The translations under genes were made by a program, and so were the position numbers. From Dehalococcoidales bacterium (GTDB lineage: Bacteria; Chloroflexota; Dehalococcoidia; Dehalococcoidales; RBG-16-60-22), in contig JAUVXN010000006.1 of assembly GCA_030603605.1 (NCBI GenBank), forward strand, positions 1 to 26,961: a stretch of 26,961 nt of DNA, written 5' to 3'. Of this stretch, positions 1-7,991 are shown in pieces. The stretch's first letter is position 1, and every line of letters starts with the position of its first letter. A model generated the notes under the pieces. It did not search any database and had not been told where the DNA came from. It worked only from the letters and a program-made list of their open reading frames with translations.

Positions 1-320
1 TGGAGAATGAGAATCTTGTCTCTTATCGGAACCTTCTCCTCTCTATCCGTCAGGGAGATTTCAACATCAGGAAGGGTGATTAGGTACGACTGATTCAAAT
101 ATCCGATGATTATCGCTTTTTGAGAATCTATATACTGAGCACCGCCTTTGTGGCACTGCTCTTCTATTTTATCAATTTTGGCTAGTTGTTCACAAGCCAA
201 GCGGTAAGCCAGCTCGTAACCATATTCATCATTCCTCTTGGTTGGTACTGTCAAATATTTACTTCCCACTTGGTAATCAGGTCTATATCTCTCCTTAACC
301 TCGCCAAAATTATATCTCAA
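1..320 (-). CDS. DUF3786-like protein, 3' end cut by the window edge
   Basis: An open frame runs on the minus strand off the left edge and reads like the DUF3786 family: a YGYELAYRLACEQLAKI helix, a short cysteine stretch (EEQCHKGGAQYI), then IIIGYLNQSYLITLPDVE and EKVPIRDKILIL. No biochemical role is known to me for this family; I recognise it by pattern only. The frame lies directly downstream of acsE and may be the last gene of the same operon. The start is uncertain. A TTG at 320 would overlap the acsE stop by 11 bases but has no ribosome binding site. A GTG at 269 and a TTG at 254 are alternatives. An AAGGAG sits at about 297-292, too far from the GTG. The sequence between 320 and 269 reads as plausible protein, so I took the longer form. 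About 106 codons are visible. Confidence 0.6.
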   Translation of the reverse strand, partial: MRYNFGEVKERYRPDYQVGSKYLTVPTKRNDEYGYELAYRLACEQLAKIDKIEEQCHKGGAQYIDSQKAIIIGYLNQSYLITLPDVEISLTDREEKVPIRDKILIL

Positions 321-1188
321 GCCAGGAGTGGGAATAGAGCGACTCGCCGGTCAGAACCCTTACCGTTTTCACATACTTGATTTCTTCTTCAGTCAGAGAG
401 GACAGGTCGGGTTTCTCCCCGTCCATTACCCGGTGCACCAGGTCAACTATTTCCGGTCTCTCGCCTCTGGCTATTTTAATCAGGTCAGTATCAAAGGCGT
501 CTACTATGGCTGAATATAGCCCGTACTTCATCAGCATTATCATATAGGTCCGATTAAGCCATGGTCTGAGGTGGGTGGGAGTACCGTTGGAGACATTGGA
601 TAGACCCACCGTGGATTTGCATCCCGGGGCAATCTCTCCCAGCATTGCCATGAACTCTACACAGGCCTTAACCTGGTTTATTTCTACCGACACCGGGCTG
701 GCGATGGGGTCAATCCAGATATTCTCATTGGGGATGCCTCTCTCGTTGCCCTGGTAAACAATGTCAACGGCGAGGACTGCCCTCTCGTTAGCATCTCGCG
801 GCATTCCCTCGGCACCCCACAGCAGCCCAATCATATCGGCATTGTATTTCTTGGCTAGCTGTAATCCCTGCTCCAGTCTATCCGGTTGCAGGGAGACCGA
901 GTTCATTAAAGGCTTATTTTTAGTCACTTTCAGTCCCGCTTCCATAGCTACCAGGTTTGTCGTGTCCAGGGATAACGGCTTGTCGGTAACTTCCTGCACT
1001 GTGTTAACTACCCATTCCATCAGTTCGTCCCCGGCCTTTCGGGCGGGACCGATGTTGAGGTCAAGATAATCTACCCCGGCTTCAGTTTCAGCCTTAGCCA
1101 GCTCCTGGATAGGCTTGGGGTCCCTCTCCTTAAGTGCCGGACCAATAGTTTTTGACATAATATTTATGTTTTCCCCGACAAGTATCAC
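310..1188 (-). CDS. acsE: Methyltetrahydrofolate:corrinoid/iron-sulfur protein methyltransferase
   Basis: This enzyme transfers the N5-methyl group of methyl-THF to cob(I)amide on the corrinoid protein AcsCD in the cytoplasm. The 292-residue protein has the pterin-binding TIM-barrel fold. Visible landmarks are YLDLNIGPA (41-49), SLDTTN with D75, MNS with N96, IDP with D160, and GLSNVS with N198; these match the pterin-binding Asp and Asn positions of the Moorella enzyme almost number for number. The protein is about 30 residues longer than the Moorella protein (262 as I recall it). The extra part lies near residues 245-275, an acidic helix-like segment before the conserved C-terminal tail. 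The start is GTG at 1188. Its TAGGAG ribosome binding site overlaps the acsC stop codon, so translation is probably coupled. Confidence 0.95.
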   Translation of the reverse strand: MILVGENINIMSKTIGPALKERDPKPIQELAKAETEAGVDYLDLNIGPARKAGDELMEWVVNTVQEVTDKPLSLDTTNLVAMEAGLKVTKNKPLMNSVSLQPDRLEQGLQLAKKYNADMIGLLWGAEGMPRDANERAVLAVDIVYQGNERGIPNENIWIDPIASPVSVEINQVKACVEFMAMLGEIAPGCKSTVGLSNVSNGTPTHLRPWLNRTYMIMLMKYGLYSAIVDAFDTDLIKIARGERPEIVDLVHRVMDGEKPDLSSLTEEEIKYVKTVRVLTGESLYSHSWLEI

Positions 1189-1197
1189 TATTATCTC

Positions 1198-2544
1198 CTA
1201 CGGTTTCCATGCCTTGAGATAGGCTGGAATATGAGCCCCTTCTCTGGGACCAACCAGAATTTCCCAGCCGGGTAGTTCCTCTTCCAGACCGCCGCTTTCA
1301 GCAGCGATATATCCCGGGATTACCAGTTTGTGGTATTTAACCTTGTCCCCAATACTGCACTTTTTAACGAAGGGAGCAATAATGTCAGCGCTGAACTTCC
1401 CCGCCGCCCAGGCGGTCATAACCGACAGTCCCTCGGTATCCTTGACCAGGAGCCAGCCGGGAACCTTGCTGTTTTCTATTTCACCGGAGACAATAAAGTA
1501 GGTGAGCGAGAAGTTGGATGTAACCAGCACCGGGGAGTTTTCATCGGGGTTGTTAATTTCGTAGATTCCCTCGGTAGTCGCCAGCGGTCGCTGTGGGTCG
1601 GTATAGATGTTCATCCTTGCCACGAGCAGGGGGAACAGGTTTTCCCCTTGAAAGTCAGATAGAACGATAATGCCGCCATATTTAGCCACAAACATGGATG
1701 CAATCACTGCCTCTTTCATCGGGTCATCGGTCATCTCGCCGGGGAAAGTGATGGTCGGGAAGCCCAGGGGGCGGAACTTTTTATTCAGGGCGGCGCTCCT
1801 GATGATTACCTGGTCCTCAAATGCCTGGCGAACGGTTCTCGACCCGGAATCAAGGACAATATTCTTAATCCCGGCTTCGGTCAGTTTATCGGTCAGCTGG
1901 ACAAGCCCCTCTGGACTGGAGGCTTTCACCGCTACCGGGCACGAACTCTCTTTAGCTAAGTCTGCCACGCGGTCCAGGTTGTCTTCAGTAGCCGCATAGA
2001 GTAGTGGTTTGCGGTCGGCACAGACCTTTAAGCCAGCCGCCAGGATGTCGGGGTTACTGCTCATCAGGATAATGCCGCAATCACTATTTTGCTTGACTTT
2101 GCTGACCACGCTCTCAAATTTTTGAGCATCTCCTGAATCATCCTTCACTGCCACCAGTTCCGGGCGAAGGGTTAGCCCGACCCTCTGGTATTGGAGTTGC
2201 TGGCACCTCTCCAGTCTGGTGTTGACCTCAGCCTCATCCAGGCTATCGCTGATGAGAATAGCCAGGCCGGGTGGATTCTCAAACCTTTTCTCGTGGCGAA
2301 ACATAACCGTCTCGCCGCCGATCTTTAGTGCTCTGTCACCGACTCCGATGGTAACCGGTAGGATGGGTGGTGCCGATGCCTCCTCCAGTTTGACCTTTGA
2401 CTCCTCGGTGACGTAGGGGCAGGCGCTCAATTCCGCCTTCCCTGAGGCTAGATTCATGGCGAAGGCAAGACAGGTAGGCACGCCGCATTCGCCGCAGTTC
2501 GTCTTGGGCAGTAGTTTAAATATCTCTATTCCGGTAAGGGGCAT
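1198..2544 (-). CDS. acsC: Corrinoid/iron-sulfur protein, large subunit
   Basis: Large (gamma) subunit of the corrinoid iron-sulfur protein that carries the methyl group from AcsE to acetyl-CoA synthase. The N-terminal [4Fe-4S] domain shows C17, C20, C25 and C42 in CGECGVPTC...ACPYV, the usual arrangement for the cluster that reductively activates the corrinoid. A TIM-barrel middle domain follows, then a C-terminal corrinoid-binding domain (about residues 330-448). At 448 residues it is of normal family length. The ATG at 2544 has AGGAG about nine bases upstream. The gap to acsB is 16 bases and to acsE 9 bases. The partner small subunit AcsD is separated from it by acsA and acsB. Confidence 0.95.
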   Translation of the reverse strand: MPLTGIEIFKLLPKTNCGECGVPTCLAFAMNLASGKAELSACPYVTEESKVKLEEASAPPILPVTIGVGDRALKIGGETVMFRHEKRFENPPGLAILISDSLDEAEVNTRLERCQQLQYQRVGLTLRPELVAVKDDSGDAQKFESVVSKVKQNSDCGIILMSSNPDILAAGLKVCADRKPLLYAATEDNLDRVADLAKESSCPVAVKASSPEGLVQLTDKLTEAGIKNIVLDSGSRTVRQAFEDQVIIRSAALNKKFRPLGFPTITFPGEMTDDPMKEAVIASMFVAKYGGIIVLSDFQGENLFPLLVARMNIYTDPQRPLATTEGIYEINNPDENSPVLVTSNFSLTYFIVSGEIENSKVPGWLLVKDTEGLSVMTAWAAGKFSADIIAPFVKKCSIGDKVKYHKLVIPGYIAAESGGLEEELPGWEILVGPREGAHIPAYLKAWKP

Positions 2545-2560
2545 CTTATTAGCTCCTTTC

Positions 2561-4768
2561 CTAGCCTAGAATTGGCTCCATGTTAAGGGCTGGGTGTCCT
2601 TTCTCCTGTAGGAAGGGGAGAATCTCTTCCTCGGTAACGCCGATTGTCTCGTCAGCAATCATATCCGGCAGGTTGGGTACGCCCATCTCCTCGGCTCTGG
2701 CCTTGAACCGCTCGGCAATCTCCTCCTTCAGCATCTTGGGCATCCAGACTATTCTTAACAGGCCACCGTCACCGATGATGAATTTCCTCTGGGTGAGATT
2801 GTACTTGCCGTGCCCGACAAAGCCAGGAGTACTTATACCACCACCAATAGTCCCCGCCAGGGTGGTGAACCTCATCCCGCAGGGAGTATCTCCGGTATAT
2901 TCCCGGTTTACTGTCATCACCCCGTTAGACAGGGGAAGGACAGCGGCAATGCACTCGCAGCAGCCGCAGGTGGTCATTGGGTCATTAACTAGACTATAGA
3001 AGTTATAGTGGTCTATCTTACCCCGGGAAGCCTTAAGCACGAACTCATTTACCCCCTTCCACTGCCCGAACTTGGCATCGATAATCTCTCCCTTTGGCAC
3101 CGGTTGATTGGGCCCGGTAGGGCTAATCTCATATGCCGCCTTGCAGTCCATCCAGTTGTAGGAACCGCACAATCCGGTTCTCTCCGGGCTGATGACGCAG
3201 ACATGGCTGGGGGCAAAGGACTGACACAGGGTACATGAATAATATATATCGGTAGTCTCATCGGTCATGCCTTCAATTCGGGCATCCCGGACCGCATATA
3301 CCGTTTTCGCTTTCTCTACCGTCTCCTTTACCTTATCCTCTTCGGTATAGATTTTTACCTGAATCTTATCAAATATCCGACCGAAATCTTGGTGCAGTTT
3401 GGCATGAAGCAGGGAACCAATGTGAGATAGCTTAAAACCTTTTTCTACCGCCTGTTTGCTGACCCGCAGCCAGGCAATGTCCCTCTGCCCGATGTGCATT
3501 ATTCCCTGGGCGTAGTTTATCAGGTGGTGAATCTGCCGCTCCAGGATGGGTTCGTAGTCCTCCTGCATGTTCCTCCCCGCCACCTCCACCGCTATCGCCA
3601 TCGGTAGCTGCGAACCAGCTGGAATATCGGTTAGCTCGGGCCCGATTACCTCAATCTTCCCATCTTCTACCTCGTCCATCCGCTTGCTGGTAACCCACTC
3701 TACCATCGGCGTTCTGCCGCCACCGCATTCCAGGTAGATATCATCCCCCCGCACCCTTTCCCCCTCAAAGGCAGGACCATAGGCTACCGGAACCGGTACC
3801 TCGGCCACAGTAACCTTCAGTCCCCTTACCTCTATTGCTTTGGCTACTATATTGTCGTGGGGGATATTGGAGACAACATGCTCATAAGTACAAACCCCCG
3901 TAGGCAAAATCTCAGGTATTGGCGTATCAGCAATAATAGGGAAGCCGTAGTTGACACAACCGAGAGCGTTGGCGTACCACTCATCGGTAACATAGCCCAG
4001 AGGCATAGCAAAGGCAAAGATGCGGTCTTTGTTATAGATAAGGTGTTTTCTATAATCTCCAGGCTCAATACCACCGAAGGTAAAACCTGCCCTGATGGCG
4101 AAGCCAGCAGCAAAGACAGCGGCGCTAATATCAGGACCGAAGGAGACCAGACGCGTTGGCCATCCAATCTGCACCCCTGCTTCTACGAGCTGCTCGGCGA
4201 ATCTCTTCCCTTTATGCTCAGCACACATAAAGACATAGAGGTTCTTCTGCTGGAGCTCTTGCGCGATTTTCACGGCAATCTCATTGGTGGGTGCAGCACC
4301 TAAAACAGCAGCGAAGCCGGGGGCAGTGCCATCGACAAACTCGATGCCTCTCTTTCTCAGGATGACATCATCGGCGGCACCCAGCCAGATATTGTTATCG
4401 GTAGGGTCTTCCTGTTTGGTATAGAAGTCAGGCTGCTCAAGATACCTTATCGCTTCAATGATTTCCTCGGCGAAAAAGGTTACCATCCCGGCATCAAGAG
4501 CTGGCGCCAGATAGGGCAGGGGATGTTCTTCCCTTACCGGTGGCGGGAGCAGGGATTTGCACCTTTTTAGTATCCTCTCCATATCGCCCAGCTTCTCTAC
4601 CTTTTCGCCTAAAATCCCGTAGATTACAGGTAGATAGTAGGCAGTATTGGGGAAGCCCACCGGTTCATTTGCTCCCCATTTATCCATTGCCTGCTGCCAC
4701 TTCTCTTCCGCTTGGCTGACAATCTTGTGAGCCCCTCTAATCGCTGCTGAGGCAATAATCTTGGACAT
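2561..4768 (-). CDS. acsB: Acetyl-CoA synthase, CODH/ACS complex
   Basis: This subunit condenses CO, a methyl group from the corrinoid protein and CoA into acetyl-CoA at the Ni-Ni-[4Fe-4S] A-cluster. It is 735 residues, close to the bacterial family (about 729), and keeps the N-terminal domain that docks to CODH and that archaeal versions lack. A-cluster ligands are clear: C512, C515, C524 and C534 in CTLCQSFAPSHVC and GLCG, and C601-G602-C603 for the distal nickel. This is exactly the Moorella numbering plus six. F518 matches the phenylalanine near the CO path. Two oddities are C604, where the Moorella protein has Phe in CGCFEC, and C630 in TPCGM where it has Leu. The C-terminal DETIG...EKGHPAL segment is typical. 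The ATG start at 4768 lies 33 bases downstream of acsA. Confidence 0.96.
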   Translation of the reverse strand: MSKIIASAAIRGAHKIVSQAEEKWQQAMDKWGANEPVGFPNTAYYLPVIYGILGEKVEKLGDMERILKRCKSLLPPPVREEHPLPYLAPALDAGMVTFFAEEIIEAIRYLEQPDFYTKQEDPTDNNIWLGAADDVILRKRGIEFVDGTAPGFAAVLGAAPTNEIAVKIAQELQQKNLYVFMCAEHKGKRFAEQLVEAGVQIGWPTRLVSFGPDISAAVFAAGFAIRAGFTFGGIEPGDYRKHLIYNKDRIFAFAMPLGYVTDEWYANALGCVNYGFPIIADTPIPEILPTGVCTYEHVVSNIPHDNIVAKAIEVRGLKVTVAEVPVPVAYGPAFEGERVRGDDIYLECGGGRTPMVEWVTSKRMDEVEDGKIEVIGPELTDIPAGSQLPMAIAVEVAGRNMQEDYEPILERQIHHLINYAQGIMHIGQRDIAWLRVSKQAVEKGFKLSHIGSLLHAKLHQDFGRIFDKIQVKIYTEEDKVKETVEKAKTVYAVRDARIEGMTDETTDIYYSCTLCQSFAPSHVCVISPERTGLCGSYNWMDCKAAYEISPTGPNQPVPKGEIIDAKFGQWKGVNEFVLKASRGKIDHYNFYSLVNDPMTTCGCCECIAAVLPLSNGVMTVNREYTGDTPCGMRFTTLAGTIGGGISTPGFVGHGKYNLTQRKFIIGDGGLLRIVWMPKMLKEEIAERFKARAEEMGVPNLPDMIADETIGVTEEEILPFLQEKGHPALNMEPILG

Positions 4769-4801
4769 GTTTATAAATCCTCTCTCTCTTGACTACAGTG
4801 C

Positions 4802-6778
4802 TTAGACTGATTCTAACTCGCGCCTCATCTCCATATCGTAGAGCACTCTCTCTCTGGCTTTATCAATGCCCAGGGCTTTGCGCTTCTTGTCAATGTGTGC
4901 AATCATGAGCTGTGCCGCCTTAATCGGGTCTGGCTCAAATGCCCACATTCCGCCATACAGTTCCTCAAAATCCTTGAACAGGAAGTCTGTTACCTCTTTA
5001 CTGCCCGTGGTGGGCCAGGTTACCCCGAACACGGTGAATACCCCGGAGCCGACAAAGTACTGACCGATGGAAATGGCTTTTTCGCTCATCCACTCCGGTG
5101 CCGCCCCGGCTACCGGCAGGTCACTGATGTCATCGCCCAGGCCGCCATCCTTTACCATGGCGGTAGCCGCCATCAGGATGCGGCTGTTGTCCACGCAGGA
5201 ACCAAGGTGCAGTACCGGCGGAATGCCTACCGTTTCGCAGACTGAAGCCAGTCCCTCACCGGCATATTGTGCCGCTGCCTCTGGTACCATAAGTCCGGCT
5301 TCGGCACTGGCTATGGCGCTGCAGCCAGTCTGAATTACCAGCACGTCATTTTTTATAAGCTCTTTGACCATGGCAATGTGAGCCTCATTGTGAGCGGTGC
5401 GGGCATTATTGCAGCCGACAACGCCAGCCACTCCCCTGATGCGACCATTAATGATGTTGTCATTCAGTGGCCGGTAGGAAGCCCGGAACAAACCACCCAG
5501 CAGGTAGTTAATGGTTTCGTGGCTGAAGCCGGCAATGAGGTCGTGCCGACCTTCGGGAATGCGGATATTCTTGCCTCTCCTGGGGAAGTTCTCAATAGCG
5601 GTTCTAATTACCTCTTTAGCTGATTCCATAGCTTTGTGCTCGTCAAACTCAATGTGTATGGCACCGCTAATTTTGGCTTTGGGCGAGGTAGTGATAATCT
5701 TGGTGTGGTAGCACTGGGCTATGTCGGGCAGGGATTCCATAATGCACTGCACATCCACTACCATGGCATCCACAGCTCCGGTAACCAGAGCCAGCTCCTG
5801 TTGCAGGAAGTTGCCGGCCAGAGGCACTCCGTGACGCATTATTATCTCGTTGGCGGTGCAGCACATACCCGCCAGATTTATCCCCTTGGCTCCTTTAGAT
5901 TTAGCCAGTTCTACCATCTGGGGGTCCTGAGATGCGGCAACAATCATCTCAGAAAGTAGCGGCTCATGACCGTGAATAATAAGGTTTACCTCGTCTTCTT
6001 TGAGCACCCCCAGATTTATCTGGCCCAGAACGGGAGCCGGGGTGCCGAAGAGGATATCCTGAAGCTCGGTGGCAATCATGCTGCCTCCCCAGCCATCACC
6101 TATAGACGCCCTGACCCCTTGTTTAAGCAGGTTCCGGTAGTCCTGGTCAACTCCAATATGGGTGCGGTGCATTATCTCTACTATTTCTCTATCTATACCC
6201 CTGGGGGCGACCCCCTGCTGTCGCCATAGTTCCTGGCGTTTTAATGGTGCCCTCTTCAGGAACAGGATTTCACCCTCTTGTCTTCCGAACTCAGCCAGTG
6301 CTTTTTCGCCGATGTCAATGGCTATTTCGTTGTTACTGCGGTCTCCAATCTCAACGTTCCATTCCAGAGCCAGTTGCAGCAGTTTTTGCTCGTCTTTTAT
6401 CTCGTAGCCTGGTGCCTCCCCTTTGGCTACTGCTAAGAACAGTTCAGCCACCCCCCGACCGTGGTCAGAGTGGGCAGCTGCTCCACCGGCTACCATCCGG
6501 ATGAAATTACGGGCAGCAATGGTCTCCGAAGTAGCCCCGCAGATGCCTCGTCTCTTCTTTTTCTCCTCCGGTGTCTCTTCTTTTCCTTTAGGTAGCGGCA
6601 CCCGACACGGTCCCATACCGCAGTTCTTACAGCAATTGCCCACGGCGCCTATTGGACAGGGCTTCATCTGCTCGGCTCTGTCAAAAGCAAGATTGACCTT
6701 ATCGTCGCCGGCTTTATCTATTAGCTCAAGACTGGCTGCATCTACACTCTTTTTGGTCTTTTCCGCTTCTTCTGTCAT
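4802..6778 (-). CDS. acsA: Carbon monoxide dehydrogenase catalytic subunit (CODH/ACS type)
   Basis: Nickel CODH that reduces CO2 to CO for AcsB, or oxidises CO. The 658-residue protein shows the N-terminal cysteines for the D and B clusters (C41, C49, C50, C53, C58, plus C80 in GICGAT). C-cluster ligands are H271 in GHEP, C306/C307 in GMCCTANE, C345 in DVQC, C456 in VGCNN, C486 in TGCS and C528 in GSCVD. The catalytic lysine is K567 in SEKAIS. All expected ligands are present, so the enzyme should be active. The ATG at 6778 overlaps the acsD stop as ATGA, with AAAGGA upstream. The first 35 residues are charged and variable. Its place between acsD and acsB argues for the ACS-bound CODH rather than a stand-alone CooS. 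Confidence 0.96.
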   Translation of the reverse strand: MTEEAEKTKKSVDAASLELIDKAGDDKVNLAFDRAEQMKPCPIGAVGNCCKNCGMGPCRVPLPKGKEETPEEKKKRRGICGATSETIAARNFIRMVAGGAAAHSDHGRGVAELFLAVAKGEAPGYEIKDEQKLLQLALEWNVEIGDRSNNEIAIDIGEKALAEFGRQEGEILFLKRAPLKRQELWRQQGVAPRGIDREIVEIMHRTHIGVDQDYRNLLKQGVRASIGDGWGGSMIATELQDILFGTPAPVLGQINLGVLKEDEVNLIIHGHEPLLSEMIVAASQDPQMVELAKSKGAKGINLAGMCCTANEIIMRHGVPLAGNFLQQELALVTGAVDAMVVDVQCIMESLPDIAQCYHTKIITTSPKAKISGAIHIEFDEHKAMESAKEVIRTAIENFPRRGKNIRIPEGRHDLIAGFSHETINYLLGGLFRASYRPLNDNIINGRIRGVAGVVGCNNARTAHNEAHIAMVKELIKNDVLVIQTGCSAIASAEAGLMVPEAAAQYAGEGLASVCETVGIPPVLHLGSCVDNSRILMAATAMVKDGGLGDDISDLPVAGAAPEWMSEKAISIGQYFVGSGVFTVFGVTWPTTGSKEVTDFLFKDFEELYGGMWAFEPDPIKAAQLMIAHIDKKRKALGIDKARERVLYDMEMRRELESV

Positions 6779-7743
6779 TTTAGTTTCCTTTCAACCTGTG
6801 AAGCAGTTAATTCAGCAATCATTTCCCGAACCAGTTTTATTGCCTCGGGATGCCTCATAATTAACACATCCGCTCCCGCCAGAAGCAGAACCATCGCTGA
6901 CATAGCCTCCATCAGAATACCTCGCTTTTTGGCATTCCCCAGCTTGGGGTCTTCTGCTTCTGAGATTTTTACTTCCTTGGTCTTCCATACCTCTTTAGCT
7001 AAATTGCAGATTATGGGAAACTGGAGCTTCTCGTCCTGCTGAGTTAAGGCTGCCATTCTCATTCTCTCCATCACTGAGTAACAGTACTCAATGCCATAGC
7101 CTATGCCGCTGACAGTAGGGTCCATTACCAGTAGCTCATCAGGTACGCCGAGATTGCCCAATAAGATATTAAGCTGCTTGGCCAGGTTTATGTCTATAGG
7201 TGTTGACGCCACCACCGTATGTTGATAACCAATAGCCGCCGCGCCAATCTTCTTATGGTCTCCTTCCTCAACCGGTCCCAGAATCAGGTTCTTCTCCTGG
7301 CAAACCTCAGCCACCTTTCTTAAAACCTCGGTATCTTTGTCATGGTTGGCTGTACCCCAGACAATGAGCGGAACATCAATGGCGTCAGCTACCTTCTTGA
7401 CCGCCTCGGCAGCTTCCTCAGCGCTGCGGTCAAGCCCGTTGGGGTCGGTGCTTAACAGTTGCAGGCATATCATCTCTGCCCCGTAGTCATTGATGCACTT
7501 CTTTGCCCAGGCAGCCGGGTCATCGGTTACCCCGGCAAAAGGCTCCAAGGCTGCCTCCGGCCACTCCTCGGGAGGTGAGTCATAGACCTCCATAGCTATC
7601 TTGGGTAAATGGGGCATCTCGCCTTCAAAGAGGTAGAAAGGATAGGCTGCCTCTCCGCCAACAGTTACCACCTTATCTCCCTTGCCTAGCTTTATCTCCC
7701 TAATCTTGCCGCTATATGCTGTCTTTGATATCTCAAAGGTCAT
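6775..7743 (-). CDS. acsD: Corrinoid/iron-sulfur protein, small subunit
   Basis: Small (delta) subunit of the corrinoid iron-sulfur protein and partner of AcsC. It is a TIM-barrel protein of 322 residues, matching the Moorella length. Diagnostic stretches are the beta-rich N-terminus with VTVGGEAAYPFYLFEGEMP, then GAEMICLQLLSTDPNG, LIVWGTANHDKD, VMDPTVSGIGYGIEYCYSVMER and GADVLIMRHPEA. No cluster cysteines are expected in this subunit and none are arranged as a motif. The ATG at 7743 follows GAGGGAG with about five bases spacing. Its stop overlaps the acsA start (ATGA), which implies coupled translation. It is separated from acsC by two genes, so this operon does not keep the two subunits adjacent. 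Confidence 0.95.
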   Translation of the reverse strand: MTFEISKTAYSGKIREIKLGKGDKVVTVGGEAAYPFYLFEGEMPHLPKIAMEVYDSPPEEWPEAALEPFAGVTDDPAAWAKKCINDYGAEMICLQLLSTDPNGLDRSAEEAAEAVKKVADAIDVPLIVWGTANHDKDTEVLRKVAEVCQEKNLILGPVEEGDHKKIGAAAIGYQHTVVASTPIDINLAKQLNILLGNLGVPDELLVMDPTVSGIGYGIEYCYSVMERMRMAALTQQDEKLQFPIICNLAKEVWKTKEVKISEAEDPKLGNAKKRGILMEAMSAMVLLLAGADVLIMRHPEAIKLVREMIAELTASQVERKLK

Positions 7744-7757
7744 TTTGTCTCCCTCGC

Positions 7758-7979
7758 TTAAGCAGGTGTTTTCCTCTTTTCACTGCCAAACCATTCTTTC
7801 CCGTACCAGTATCTCTCTGCGGTTTGCAGGTATTTCAGTTTTTCCTCCCTGCTCCCGAGTTTCTGTCGCCATCTCCCCTCTTCCCCACCCGTCTCGGGCT
7901 TGCCCTTCTCAAAGGTTTCTCCCAGCACCTCTACCTCGTCTCTACCGGGGGCACTCTTTTTCTCAACTTCATATTCCAT
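7758..7979 (-). CDS. Unrecognised 73-residue protein inside the Wood-Ljungdahl operon
   Basis: I do not recognise this gene. It fills the gap between folD and acsD (12 and 14 bases on either side) and has a good ribosome binding site, AAGGGGG about four bases before the ATG at 7979. The protein is very rich in Glu, Lys, Gly and Arg. A charged N-terminal half (EVEVLGETFEKGKPETGG) is followed by an amphipathic, aromatic C-terminal half (KLKYLQTAERYWYGKEWFG). There is no cysteine, signal peptide or membrane segment. The strong ribosome binding site and tight packing make a real gene likely. A role in assembly or regulation of the CODH/ACS or corrinoid proteins would be a guess from position only. 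Confidence 0.75.
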   Translation of the reverse strand: MEYEVEKKSAPGRDEVEVLGETFEKGKPETGGEEGRWRQKLGSREEKLKYLQTAERYWYGKEWFGSEKRKTPA

Positions 7980-7991
7980 ATTTCCCCCTTC

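Noticed and set aside
2580..2999. Long plus-strand open frames antisense to acsB and other acs genes, for example 2580-2999 and 3857-4303
   Set aside because: They are mirror-frame shadows of strongly conserved minus-strand genes, with no ribosome binding sites or recognisable protein motifs.
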